Below are positions 27,020 through 34,844 of a stretch of 64,000 nucleotides of DNA, piece after piece (positions within the stretch are counted from its first letter, which is position 1; each line of letters begins with the position of its first letter). The position numbers and the translations under genes were made by a program. Source of the stretch: CAVSUZ01 sp963791885 (lineage in GTDB: Bacteria > Pseudomonadota > Alphaproteobacteria > Acetobacterales > Acetobacteraceae). The notes under the pieces were generated by a model. It saw only the letters and a list, made by a program, of their open reading frames with translations. It ran no database searches and had not been told where the DNA came from. The DNA lies in contig CAWBUL010000005.1 of assembly GCA_963791885.1 (NCBI GenBank), forward strand, positions 1,922,001 through 1,986,000, given 5' to 3'.

Positions 27020-27141
27020 AAGTCAAATTAGGGGGGGCCTGGAGCCAGGAAAATGTCTTATTCGTTCATCGGCCGGTATGTTCCGCCGCATCCGCTCTTC
27101 TCCAACATTGTCGGGATGACACATCGAGAGTTAGAGCCCTG

Positions 27142-28170
27142 ATGTCCCGGATGTTGCAGGAAGTGCGGGAGACGCCGGGGCTGGTTCAGGTAGCGCTGCG
27201 CGAGGATTCCGAGCGCTACGAAGCCCTGGGTCGCCGGCTGCGAGCGCGACCGCCGGGATTTGTGGCCACGATCGCCCGGGGGAGTTCGGACCACGCGGCA
27301 CTGTACGCGGCGAGTTTGATCGCGATCCGCGCGGGGCATGCGACCGCCTCGCTGCAGCCGTCCTGGATCACGCGCTATGGGGCCAGGATCGATCTATCCG
27401 GCGCGCTGGTGCTGGCGATCTCCCAGAGCGGTGCCAGCCCGGATCTGGTCGAGGCGCTGGGGGCGGCGCGCCGCGCGGGCGGGCTGACGGTCGCGCTGGT
27501 GAACGACGCGGAGAGCGAACTGGCGCGAGAAGCCGAATGGGTGCTGCCGCAGCGAGCCGGGCCGGAGAAAGCGGTGGCGGCAACCAAGAGTTTCATTCTG
27601 AGCCTGGTCGCGCTGGCACGGCTGGTCGCGGCCTGGACGGAGGACGCGGCGCTGGCCGTTGCGCTGGCTCAACTGCCGAACCGGCTGGCCGCTGCGCTGG
27701 AGTGCGACTGGTCCGATGCCGTGGGATTTCTCGACGGAGAGCAACAATCCGGCGCGTTCGTGGTGGCGCGCGGCCCGGCGCTGGCCATCGCACACGAGGC
27801 TGCACTGAAGCTGAAGGAGACCTGCTACGTCCATGCAGAGGCCTTGAGTTCCGCCGAAATCCTGCACGGGCCCTTTGCCGTGCTGGCGGACGGCTTTCCG
27901 GTGCTGGGGTTCGCCCTGGAGGACGAGGGGGGCGAGGACACGCGCGCTCTGGCGGAGCCTGTGACGAAGGCGGGCGCGCAGCCGATGATAGCGGCCAGCG
28001 GTCCTGTCTCAGCGGGCTTGCGTCTGCCGCTGCCGGCGCCCGTGCATCCGCTGCTCGATCCCATTGTGGCGATCACGGCGTTCTATCCGTTCGCCGAAGT
28101 GCTGGCGCGGCGGCGCGGCATCGATCCGGACCGGCCGCGCAACCTGCGGAAGGTGACGCGTACGACGTAG
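27142..28170 (+). CDS. SIS-domain sugar-phosphate isomerase (NagB-II/GlmS-isomerase type)
   Basis: A 342-aa protein with two SIS domains equivalent to the isomerase half of GlmS, without the glutaminase domain. Such proteins act as glucosamine-6-phosphate deaminases (NagB-II) or related aldose-ketose isomerases. The motifs are FVATIARGSSDHAALYA, ALVLAISQSGASPDLVEAL, EKAVAATKSFILSL and LKLKETCYVHAEAL with SSAEILHGPF. It is probably part of amino-sugar catabolism, but no nagA or transporter follows; an IS element begins 130 bp downstream and may have interrupted the locus. Confidence 0.85.
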   Translation: MSRMLQEVRETPGLVQVALREDSERYEALGRRLRARPPGFVATIARGSSDHAALYAASLIAIRAGHATASLQPSWITRYGARIDLSGALVLAISQSGASPDLVEALGAARRAGGLTVALVNDAESELAREAEWVLPQRAGPEKAVAATKSFILSLVALARLVAAWTEDAALAVALAQLPNRLAAALECDWSDAVGFLDGEQQSGAFVVARGPALAIAHEAALKLKETCYVHAEALSSAEILHGPFAVLADGFPVLGFALEDEGGEDTRALAEPVTKAGAQPMIAASGPVSAGLRLPLPAPVHPLLDPIVAITAFYPFAEVLARRRGIDPDRPRNLRKVTRTT

Positions 28171-28295
28171 GGAGCGGAAAGCTCGACCAGTTTCGCGCTG
28201 ACATCGAGGTGAACCGCGGCGCGCTGATGCGATCGGGTTGTGATCTTCCCGGGCGGTCACGGAATCGTAAGGCAGATGGCTTCGCTGGTGTTACG

Positions 28296-28299
28296 TCTC
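28296..28299. repeat. Target-site duplication, left copy (TCTC)
   Basis: TCTC directly before the left end of the insertion sequence, matched by TCTC at 29501-29504 after the right end. Confidence 0.85.
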
Positions 28300-28325
28300 T
28301 GACCCTGCCCCCAAACTGTCCTCAC

Positions 28326-29183
28326 TCATAACCAGAATCCGTTCTGGTTGTGGTCCGTCCTGGACCGGGTTGCGAACTCGTTCGGAGTAAGTCCACGCAG
28401 GCTGGTGTGGGGCCGATGGGCATTATAGTCGGCCCGCCAAGCTTCGATGATCCTCCGGGCTGCGGGCAAGCCCTGGAAGACGTGCTCATTGAGGCATTCG
28501 TCGCGCAAGCGACCGTTCAGGCTCTCGACGAATGCGTTCTGCACTGGCTTGCCGGGGGCGATGTAGTGCCAGCCGACACCGCGATCTTGCCGCCAACTCA
28601 GCACCACATGCGACGTCAGCTCGGTCCCGTTGTCGCTGACCACCAGCAAGGGGGCGCCGCGCCGTTCTACGATGTGATTGAGTTCGCGCACCACCCTGCG
28701 ACCGGACAGCGATGTATCCACCACCAGCGCCAGGCATTCGCGGGTGAAGTCGTCCACCACCACAAGCACCCGAAAGCGGCGGCCGTCGGCCAGTACGTCG
28801 GAGACGAAGTCCAGGCTCCAGCGCTGGTTCGGACCCTGTGGCAACGTCATTGGCGCGCGCGTTCCCAAAGCCCGCTTGCGACCGCCACGCCGCCGCACAA
28901 CCAGTCGTTCCTCGCGGTAGAGCCGGAACAGCTTCTTGTGATTTAGCATGATCCCTTCTCGCCGCAGCAGAATATGCAAACGCCGATATCCGAACCGGCG
29001 CCGCTCGGCCGCCAACGCGCGGAGCCGCGTGCGAACCGCAGCGTCGCCGCCACGGCGCGATAGGTAACGGAACACCTTCGGTGCAATGCTCAGCAGCGAA
29101 CAGGCACGCCGCTGCGAATAGCTCTTCTCTTCAATCGCCCAGATCACAGCTTTCCGCCGCGAGCCGGGCGTCAGAAGTTTTTT
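28326..29183 (-). CDS. IS3-family transposase OrfB (DDE integrase domain)
   Basis: Catalytic part of the transposase, produced as an OrfAB fusion by -1 frameshifting. An HTH_21-like region (RRFGYRRLHILLRREGI) precedes the retroviral-integrase-type core with the acidic triad: D in RWSLDFVSD, D in VVSDNGTEL and E in QNAFVESLNGR. It ends with AHRPHTSLRGLTPNEFA, typical of IS3 elements. The frame itself is open up to 29357, but that portion overlaps orfA and is not conserved. Confidence 0.92.
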   Translation of the reverse strand, partial: KKLLTPGSRRKAVIWAIEEKSYSQRRACSLLSIAPKVFRYLSRRGGDAAVRTRLRALAAERRRFGYRRLHILLRREGIMLNHKKLFRLYREERLVVRRRGGRKRALGTRAPMTLPQGPNQRWSLDFVSDVLADGRRFRVLVVVDDFTRECLALVVDTSLSGRRVVRELNHIVERRGAPLLVVSDNGTELTSHVVLSWRQDRGVGWHYIAPGKPVQNAFVESLNGRLRDECLNEHVFQGLPAARRIIEAWRADYNAHRPHTSLRGLTPNEFATRSRTDHNQNGFWL

Positions 29184-29437
29184 CCCAAGGCTTCCTTCAG
29201 CGTCGCCACATCCAGCACCGATTCCGCCAGCAGCTTCTTCAGCTTGCGGTTCTCCTCTTCCAGAGCCTTCAGTCTCTTGGCGTCCGAGATCTCCATCCCG
29301 CCGTAGCGCGATCGCCAATTGTAGAACGTCGCGTCGCTGATCCCGTGCTTGCGGCACAGCTCCGTTACCGGCAGTCCTGCCTGATGGTCTTTCAGCACAC
29401 CGATGATCTGCTCCTCAGTGAACCGGCTCTTCCTCAT
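29171..29437 (-). CDS. IS3-family transposase OrfA (HTH, leucine zipper)
   Basis: An 88-aa DNA-binding subunit. HTH region: SRFTEEQIIGVLKDHQAG, then ELCRKHGISDATFYNWRSRY. A coiled coil, LKALEEENRKLKKLLAES, serves dimerisation. The stop lies just past the slippery heptamer at 29177-29183, so most ribosomes make OrfA alone and a minority make OrfAB. Confidence 0.92.
   Translation of the reverse strand: MRKSRFTEEQIIGVLKDHQAGLPVTELCRKHGISDATFYNWRSRYGGMEISDAKRLKALEEENRKLKKLLAESVLDVATLKEALGKNF
29177..29183 (-). promoter_or_regulatory. Programmed -1 frameshift site (A AAA AAC)
   Basis: On the minus strand the heptamer AAAAAAC is read as GGA AAA AAC in the orfA frame, two codons before its stop. 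A -1 slip continues as AAA AAA CTT into orfB. This is the standard IS3-family arrangement. Confidence 0.75.
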
Positions 29438-29500
29438 CTTCCGTCTCCTGGCGGGAACGGACTCTAGCTCAGAGCGGGGACATTTCAGGGGGCAGGGTCA

Positions 29501-29504
29501 TCTC
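29501..29504. repeat. Target-site duplication, right copy (TCTC)
   Basis: TCTC immediately after the right end of the insertion sequence, identical to 28296-28299. Confidence 0.85.
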
Positions 29505-29611
29505 TGATAGATTAACCGAGTCTCCCATACTAGAAATGTGACCAGCACTGGTTAGCTGTCTCCATCGGGGCTCGGTCGACGGAGCCTCGAAGAATGAACG
29601 CGGGAGGGGGT

Positions 29612-30295
29612 GTGATCCGAGGGATGTTGTTGCGCCGCTGCGGAACTGCTGCTGTCGGAGCGCTGCTGGTGTTCATCGGCGCCGGTTCTGCCAACGCTGA
29701 TGTGCAGACGAGTTTATCGTTTCTTTCTCCACATGTCATCGACGCGGGCGGCTCGGTTTCCGTGGACTTTGGGGTGACGTTTATCCCTCTGCCGGCAAGC
29801 TTTAACCCTCCGGAATTTATCGACGATTCGAATTCGATGCAGGTGAGCAGTTGCGGGGTGGTTGCGGGCGCGTGCACGGAGCTGCTTATCGAAACGACGG
29901 CGTCGGTTCCGTCCCCACTTTTCGCTGAGGTGGTGGCCGGCAACTCGTTTGGGCCGCCAAATTTTTATCCTGAAACCAGCGCGGGCAGTTTCGAGCTGAC
30001 CCTGCCTTATCCGAATGTCGGAACCTGGGAGATTACGACAGCGGGCGGCGATATGGAGACGATCGTCGAGGAGGAGTGCCTGACATCGTTTGTCGGGGGA
30101 GAGCAGCAAGGCGGTACCAGCTGCTCTGCGATACAGACCATTCCTATTACGGGGACTTTCGATCCGGGTGGAACGCCGACGCTGTATGTCACAGTCCTGC
30201 CGGCGGGGACGCCCATTCCGGAGCCTGCCGGCTGGGCGGTGCTGGGGCTTGGCGTATTTGGGGTTTCGGTTGCCTCGCGAAGGCGGCGGGCTTAG
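29612..30295 (+). CDS. PEP-CTERM sorting-domain exported protein
   Basis: A secreted protein of about 227 aa. The signal peptide is LLRRCGTAAVGALLVFIGAG followed by SANA. A beta-rich Ser/Thr/Gly/Pro mature region with four cysteines follows. The C-terminus has the tripartite PEP-CTERM signal: PEP in IPEPAGW, a hydrophobic helix (AVLGLGVFGVSVA) and a basic SRRRRA end. Such proteins are processed by an exosortase and linked to exopolysaccharide or biofilm. No exosortase gene is in the window. GTG 29612 has GGGAGGGGG upstream; ATG 29594 is an alternative. Its promoter region begins about 90 bp from the IS end. Confidence 0.75.
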   Translation: MIRGMLLRRCGTAAVGALLVFIGAGSANADVQTSLSFLSPHVIDAGGSVSVDFGVTFIPLPASFNPPEFIDDSNSMQVSSCGVVAGACTELLIETTASVPSPLFAEVVAGNSFGPPNFYPETSAGSFELTLPYPNVGTWEITTAGGDMETIVEEECLTSFVGGEQQGGTSCSAIQTIPITGTFDPGGTPTLYVTVLPAGTPIPEPAGWAVLGLGVFGVSVASRRRRA

Positions 30296-30369
30296 CGAAC
30301 TTGGTTCTTGATAGTGTGGGCTGAATCTGGTCGGCCGCCAGCGCTTCGCCGTCTCCTCGGAACAGTCCG

Positions 30370-30414
30370 CCCGGGATGCTACTGCCCGGAATACTACTGC
30401 CCGGGACACTACTG
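30370..30414. repeat. Three tandem 15-bp repeats
   Basis: CCCGGGATGCTACTG, CCCGGAATACTACTG and CCCGGGACACTACTG follow head to tail, differing at 2-4 positions. They overlap the stop codon of the DUF6476-like gene and continue past it into the intergenic space towards the PEP-CTERM gene. No function is evident. Confidence 0.6.
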
Positions 30415-30684
30415 AGAGACGGCCAGCCGGCCGAGGACCGCCCCTGTGCGGGGATCAACCACCACCACGCGGTCGGGGCCGCCGCCCTGAAGCTCGATGG
30501 CCAAGCGATCGCCCGACGGCGCGATGGCAGCAATATGTGTGCCGGCCGGCTGATCCAGGGTAACCGCGAAGGCCTGAGCGGTCTGTGTGGAGGTGGGCCG
30601 TGCCACCAGCATCACGACCAGCACCGTGGTGCCGATCAGGATCAGCACGCCCATTCCCACGGTCAGCGCAATCAGCCCGCGCAT
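30409..30684 (-). CDS. Small membrane protein, DUF6476-like
   Basis: A 91-aa protein with one N-terminal membrane helix (MGVLILIGTTVLVVMLV) and a small periplasmic domain with AFAVTLDQPAGTHIAAIAPSG, ending in RVVVVDPRTGAVLGRLAV. This matches the DUF6476 pattern found divergent from rluD in alphaproteobacteria; the function is unknown. GGGAG precedes the ATG. A much longer open frame upstream (to 31620) is antisense to rluD and is not real. Divergent from rluD with 39 bp between starts. Confidence 0.75.
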   Translation of the reverse strand: MRGLIALTVGMGVLILIGTTVLVVMLVARPTSTQTAQAFAVTLDQPAGTHIAAIAPSGDRLAIELQGGGPDRVVVVDPRTGAVLGRLAVSQ

Positions 30685-30723
30685 CGTCTCGCTCCCTTCC
30701 CCTTGTCGAGGTATCCGGTGGCT

Positions 30724-31722
30724 ATGCCGAACCAGGGTGAGACCCTGCGCCTGACCGCTACGCCCGAGGCGGCGGGCGAGCGGCTGGACCGGTTCCTGGC
30801 GGAGCGCATCGGCACGATGTCTCGCTCCCGCGTCAAGTCGCTGATCGAGGCGGGACAGGTCCGGCGGGACGGGACCGTTGTTCGCGAGCCGGCGGAGGGG
30901 GTGCGCGCAGGGGCGGCCTACGAGGTCGATGTGCCCGCGCCCAAGCCGGCGATCCCGCAGCCTGAACGGATCCCCCTGGCGATTCTCTACGAGGACACAG
31001 ACCTCATCGTGCTGGACAAGCCGGCAGGCCTCGTCGTTCACCCGGCGCCGGGAAATGAGAGCGGGACGCTGGTGAACGCGCTGATTGCCCATGCCGGGGA
31101 GGAGCTTGCCATCGGCGGCGAGCAGCGGCCGGGAATCGTGCATCGGTTGGACAAGGACACCTCCGGCGTGATGGTGGTGGCGAAGACCCAGGCGGCGATG
31201 AACGCCCTGGCCCCGGCCTTCGCCGCACGGGACCTGGAGCGCCTGTATCTGGCGCTGGCTTGGGGCCTGCCGGCTCCGGCCACCGGAGAGATCGACGGAG
31301 CCATCGGGCGCGACCCGAAAGACCGCAAGCGGATGGCGATTCGGCCCCTGGGGCGTCCTGGGGGCAAGCCGGCGCTCACCCGATATCGGCTGGTCGAAAG
31401 CTGGCATGCAGCCGTCAGCCTGCTCGAGTGCCGGCTGGCCACCGGGCGGACGCATCAGATCCGGGTGCATCTGAGTGCGCGAGGGCATCCGATCGTGGGA
31501 GATCCGATCTACCTGCGGCGCATTCCTTCGGCCTCGCGCAGCGTGCCCGAGCCGGCGCGGGGGCGGCTGCTGGACTTTCCGCGGCAAGCCCTGCACGCGG
31601 CGGTGCTGGGTTTTCGGCATCCTCGAACGGGGGAGATGCTTCGGTTCGAAACGCCGATGCCGGCCGATATGGCGGGGTTGATCGAATCACTGCGGATTGA
31701 TCCGGGAGTGCCACAATCCTGA
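30724..31722 (+). CDS. rluD: 23S rRNA pseudouridine synthase, RluD family
   Basis: A 332-aa RluA/RluD-type enzyme that makes pseudouridines in helix 69 of 23S rRNA. The N-terminal S4 RNA-binding domain (GERLDRFLAERIG, SRSRVKSLIEAGQVRRDG) is followed by the catalytic domain, with the essential D143 in HRLDKDTSG and the later motifs LYLALAWG, KPALTRYRLV and GRTHQIRVH. Length is standard. It is upstream of rpoH but separated by 294 bp with an independent promoter. Confidence 0.93.
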   Translation: MPNQGETLRLTATPEAAGERLDRFLAERIGTMSRSRVKSLIEAGQVRRDGTVVREPAEGVRAGAAYEVDVPAPKPAIPQPERIPLAILYEDTDLIVLDKPAGLVVHPAPGNESGTLVNALIAHAGEELAIGGEQRPGIVHRLDKDTSGVMVVAKTQAAMNALAPAFAARDLERLYLALAWGLPAPATGEIDGAIGRDPKDRKRMAIRPLGRPGGKPALTRYRLVESWHAAVSLLECRLATGRTHQIRVHLSARGHPIVGDPIYLRRIPSASRSVPEPARGRLLDFPRQALHAAVLGFRHPRTGEMLRFETPMPADMAGLIESLRIDPGVPQS

Positions 31723-31776
31723 CGCACCATGCAGCGCAGTTTGCTCCATGCGATGAGCGCGATCCTGCTCTGATAG

Positions 31777-31791
31777 GTCAACAATGTTGAC
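31777..31791. promoter_or_regulatory. Palindrome overlapping the rpoH -35 element
   Basis: GTCAACA-A-TGTTGAC is a perfect 15-bp palindrome (7-bp arms) that shares five bases with the -35 hexamer of the rpoH promoter. A dimeric regulator bound here would block or modulate RNA polymerase. No known regulator is assigned. Confidence 0.5.
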
Positions 31792-31815
31792 AGGACCGAA
31801 TTGGTACTATATAAC
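31787..31815 (+). promoter_or_regulatory. rpoH promoter (sigma-70 type)
   Basis: TTGACA at 31787-31792 and TATAAC at 31810-31815 with a 17-bp spacer, a near-consensus housekeeping promoter. The expected start near 31822 gives an untranslated leader of about 195 nt before the GTG start of rpoH, long enough for temperature- or RNA-dependent translational control. The 294-bp space between rluD and rpoH holds this promoter and leader and no other gene that I can support. Confidence 0.75.
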
Positions 31816-32016
31816 CGCGTTGCTTAGAGGGACGAGGCAAGGTCCTTCCGGGTGCGCCGTCCGAAGGCCCGGTTGCCTCAAGAGGGGCTGTTCTTCGGGA
31901 CGTCACAAGCTTGCCACCAATGGACTAATCTTCAGTCCGCGGCGTTAGTGGCTTACCAAGACCGACCTGCGCCATCCGGGCAGGTCGAAACGCCGCCCAG
32001 ACGAAAGGAGCCTCCT

Positions 32017-32928
32017 GTGGCCTCTGCCGTCCTCAATATTGCACCTGAAGGCAATCTTTCCAGGTACCTTCAGGAGATTCGTAAGTTCCCCATGCTATCG
32101 CCGGAGGAAGAGCTGGAGCTCGCCAAGCGGTGGCGTGACAAGCAGGATATGGAAGCGGCCCATAAGCTGGTCACTTCACATTTGCGGCTCGTGGCAAAGA
32201 TCGCCATGGGCTATCGGGGATACGGCTTGCCGGTGGGCGAACTGATCTCCGAAGGCAATGTCGGAATGATGCAGGCGGTGAAGCGGTTCGATCCGGACCG
32301 TGGGTTCCGCTTGGCGACCTATGCCATGTGGTGGATTCGCGCGGCGATCCAGGAATACATCCTGCACTCCTGGTCGCTGGTGAAAATGGGCACCACGGCT
32401 TCCCAGAAGAAGCTGTTCTTCAATTTGCGGCGGCTGAAGGGCCAAATGCAGGCGATCGAAGACGGCGACCTGAAGCCCGAGCAGGTGGCCAAGATCGCGA
32501 AGGTGCTGGATGTGCCGGAGCAGGACGTGGTCAGCATGAACCGTCGGTTGGCGGCGCCGGATCATAGTTTGAATGCGCCGGTGCGGGCCGACAGCGAAGG
32601 CGAGTGGCAGGATTGGCTGGTCGACGAGTCGGAAAGCCAGGAAAGCACCATCGCCGACCGCGAAGAGCTCACCGGGCGAAAGGCTCTGCTGAACACCGCG
32701 TTGAAGACGCTGAACGATCGAGAGCGGCATATCCTGATCGAGCGCCGGCTGAAGGACAATCCAACGACGCTGGAAGAGCTATCGCAGCAGTACGGGATTT
32801 CCCGTGAGCGGGTGCGGCAGATCGAGGTCCGGGCGTTCGAGAAGCTGCAGAAGGCGATGAAACAGCAGATCGCGGAGCGGCGGATGCAGACGACTGCACG
32901 GACGCCGGAGTTGGTGGCCGCGCGGTAG
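32017..32928 (+). CDS. rpoH: RNA polymerase sigma-32 (heat-shock) factor
   Basis: A 303-aa sigma factor directing RNA polymerase to heat-shock promoters. Region 2 is present (LRLVAKIAMGYRGYGLPVGE, RFDPDRGFRLATYAMWWIR), together with the RpoH box QKKLFFNLRR (130-139) used in chaperone/protease control. Region 4 has LSQQYGISRERVRQIE. Start is GTG with AGGAG 6 bp upstream. An in-frame extension to 31852 has no conservation and lies in the leader. The gene ends before a strong terminator. It has its own promoter with a palindrome at -35. Confidence 0.96.
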   Translation: MASAVLNIAPEGNLSRYLQEIRKFPMLSPEEELELAKRWRDKQDMEAAHKLVTSHLRLVAKIAMGYRGYGLPVGELISEGNVGMMQAVKRFDPDRGFRLATYAMWWIRAAIQEYILHSWSLVKMGTTASQKKLFFNLRRLKGQMQAIEDGDLKPEQVAKIAKVLDVPEQDVVSMNRRLAAPDHSLNAPVRADSEGEWQDWLVDESESQESTIADREELTGRKALLNTALKTLNDRERHILIERRLKDNPTTLEELSQQYGISRERVRQIEVRAFEKLQKAMKQQIAERRMQTTARTPELVAAR

Positions 32929-32959
32929 CGTACTTCCGGGCTCGGCTGGGTGGTTTAAA

Positions 32960-32995
32960 GGGCGGGTGGATTGATCCACTCGCCCTTTTCGTTTT
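32960..32995 (+). terminator. Rho-independent terminator after rpoH
   Basis: GGGCGGGTGGAT (32960-32971) pairs with ATCCACTCGCCC (32974-32985) with one G-T pair and a very tight loop, followed by TTTTCGTTTT. It lies 31 bp after the rpoH stop codon. Confidence 0.85.
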
Positions 32996-33032
32996 GTGCC
33001 AAATGGTCCGTGCGGATGGGGAGAGAGTTCGC

Positions 33033-33989
33033 ATGATCCGGAAATATGCGGGCGGTCTGATCGCGATCTTCGCGATTTCCTTCGGGGTTGCTCTGCTGTG
33101 TCTGGGCACGCAAGCCCGATCGCTGGACCGCGCCGTGACGCTGGCCGGGATCCAGGATGGCGGTCCGCAATGGGTGGCGGCCGCAGCGCAGTATCCGGAG
33201 CTGAGCGTGCTACTGTTTCGGGCGTATGGCGGCGATCCGGCGTTCGGGGCGATGCTGCGGCGGTGGGGACATAACGCGACGTTTCCGGTGATCGGGCGGT
33301 GCTTTCCCGATGGACGCGCTGACGGGGCTGAGATGGCGTGCGGGCGGAAAGTAATCGCTTGGATCAACACGTCCGGGGCGGATTACTTGCGGCAGTTCGC
33401 CGTGGACAAGGACGGTGTCGCGCATCGATTGCTGCTGCCGACGGCGAGCGCGGCGGTGGAGGACTTCGTGGCCGGCGGGCTGGAGACGGTGGAGCGCAAG
33501 CGTGCCTCCGGCGAGACCGTGACGCTGGGCGATTGGGGATCGGCTGGACTGGATGTGGTGCAGGCCCCGTTGCTGGTCGCGGCCGGTGCGGAGAGCCTGG
33601 CCGCTCGGGGCGTGGCTGCCGAGGGGGCGGACCTTGCCAGTGAAACGGCCGCGCGAGATGGGGCAGTGGTTGCGCGGGAAACTGCCGGGCGTTCGGTGTT
33701 CGCCGAGGCGGTCGCGCGGGTAGCGGGCAGCGGCTGGGTCTGGAAGACGGGCGGCGTGCTGGCGGTTGGGTATGTGGCGATCCGCCATCCAGGGGTGATC
33801 ACGGCGTTGGGCGGCTACGCGGCGAGGCTGATCGGACTGCCGGCGTGGGCCGGGCAGGCATTCATCTGGGCACTCGGCGCGGTGGTTGTGGCGATGGTCG
33901 TGCAGCCGCTGCTGGTGATGCTGATGCTGGCCGGCCGCGGTGGGCGAATGGGTTATCGTGTGCTCACGGTTCGTGCAGCCGAATCGTGA
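33033..33989 (+). CDS. Hypothetical membrane protein
   Basis: A 318-aa protein that I do not recognise. One hydrophobic N-terminal segment (YAGGLIAIFAISFGVALLC) and at least two near the C-terminus (VLAVGYVAIRHPGVI, FIWALGAVVVAMVVQPLLVM) flank a central hydrophilic, Ala/Glu-rich, probably helical region (about 130-225: ETVERKRASGETVTLGDWG, then alanine-rich repeats). Two cysteines lie around residues 90-102 (GRCFPDG, MACGRK). Upstream GGGAGAGAG supports the ATG. It follows the rpoH terminator, so it has its own promoter, and its end overlaps the convergent epimerase gene by 26 bp. Confidence 0.7.
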   Translation: MIRKYAGGLIAIFAISFGVALLCLGTQARSLDRAVTLAGIQDGGPQWVAAAAQYPELSVLLFRAYGGDPAFGAMLRRWGHNATFPVIGRCFPDGRADGAEMACGRKVIAWINTSGADYLRQFAVDKDGVAHRLLLPTASAAVEDFVAGGLETVERKRASGETVTLGDWGSAGLDVVQAPLLVAAGAESLAARGVAAEGADLASETAARDGAVVARETAGRSVFAEAVARVAGSGWVWKTGGVLAVGYVAIRHPGVITALGGYAARLIGLPAWAGQAFIWALGAVVVAMVVQPLLVMLMLAGRGGRMGYRVLTVRAAES

Positions 33990-34827
33990 CCGTCAGCGTA
34001 CGGGTTTCTCCCGGGCGAAGGTGCATAAGGCCGGGCTTGTCGGTGAACTCGCCGGTGAAGTTGGTCGGGCTGGCGTGGCCGTGCCAGCATTCGAGACAGA
34101 TGAAATGACCGGGCGGACGCATCCAGATGCCGAGCTTTGGGAAACCGACCGGCGTGACCTCGATTGCATGGCCGGTCGGGGTCTCGTAGCGCAGGGATGA
34201 CGGGCTGTCGAAGAGGAGGGCGCCGGCATCGAAGGTCGATTCCGCGAGGGGCAGCGCTCGGTCGGTGAGGCGGATGCCGGTGGGCTCGGGTTGAATCAGG
34301 CCGTCGGCGCCACGGAAGACGGGCGTGCCGGGATCGTCGGCGAAGACGATGCGATGACCGTCTTTGGAGGCGCCGGGAGTCAGTGGCCAGTTGAAGCCGG
34401 GATGGGTGCCGATGGAGGCGGGAAGCATTTCGCTGCCAGTGTTGGTGAGCGTGTAGGTGACGGTAAGCGCCGTGGCTTCGATGGCGTGGGTGACGGAGAG
34501 AGCGAAGGGGAAGGGATAGACGGCGCGGGTCTCCTCATCGTCGGTGAGTTCGAGCGTGCAGCGCGCGCCGGTGCGCTCGGTCCAGTGAAACTCTTTGTGG
34601 GGCGCGAAGCCGTGGATGCCGAGTTTGTAAGTGCGGCCGTTCAGGCGGTACTCATCATCCACCAGGCGGCCGATGATCGGAAAGAGTGTCGGGCCGTGGC
34701 GCATCCAGGGCTCGTGCGCCTGCCAGATGTATTCCAGGTTTGACTGGCCACGGAGTGAGCAAAGCTCGGCGCCTCGGGGCAGGATGCGGGCGGTGATGGC
34801 GCCTGAGGTAATTTCACATACGTCCAT
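33964..34827 (-). CDS. Aldose 1-epimerase family protein
   Basis: A 287-aa galactose-mutarotase-like protein (GalM/YeaD superfamily) expected to interconvert sugar anomers. Conserved pieces: RGAELCSLRGQSNLEYIW, PTLFPIIGRL, YKLGIHGFAPHKEFHW (catalytic His region) and SIGTHPGFNWPL, with the base probably in CLECWHG. The ATG at 34827 (MDVCEITSG) is preceded by AAGGAAAC. It lies 17 bp downstream of the sugar porter on the same strand, so uptake and mutarotation of a sugar are probably coupled. Confidence 0.88.
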   Translation of the reverse strand: MDVCEITSGAITARILPRGAELCSLRGQSNLEYIWQAHEPWMRHGPTLFPIIGRLVDDEYRLNGRTYKLGIHGFAPHKEFHWTERTGARCTLELTDDEETRAVYPFPFALSVTHAIEATALTVTYTLTNTGSEMLPASIGTHPGFNWPLTPGASKDGHRIVFADDPGTPVFRGADGLIQPEPTGIRLTDRALPLAESTFDAGALLFDSPSSLRYETPTGHAIEVTPVGFPKLGIWMRPPGHFICLECWHGHASPTNFTGEFTDKPGLMHLRPGETRTLTVTIRLHEP

Positions 34828-34844
34828 TTTGACAACAGTTTCCT

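Larger units (their letters stand above)
28300..29500 (-). mobile_element. IS3-family insertion sequence, IS407-like, complete
   Basis: A 1201-bp element. The ends share TGACCCTGCCCCC as inverted repeats (left end at 28300, right end reading inward from 29500), followed by imperfectly matching bases. The flanks are TCTC at 28296-28299 and TCTC at 29501-29504, a 4-bp target duplication typical of the IS407 group. It encodes orfA and orfB on the minus strand with a -1 slippery site. Intact ends, genes and duplication indicate a recent insertion. Confidence 0.93.

Noticed and set aside
25778..27031. 417-aa plus-strand frame opposite the hybrid histidine kinase
   Set aside because: The opposite strand has recognisable PAS, HisKA, HATPase and receiver motifs; this frame has none.
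28326..28946. Plus-strand frame of 198 aa inside the insertion sequence
   Set aside because: Shadow of orfB, which has the DDE residues on the minus strand.
30685..31620. N-terminal extension of the DUF6476-like gene to 403 aa
   Set aside because: It lies opposite rluD and lacks any conserved sequence; a good ribosome site marks the internal start at 30684.
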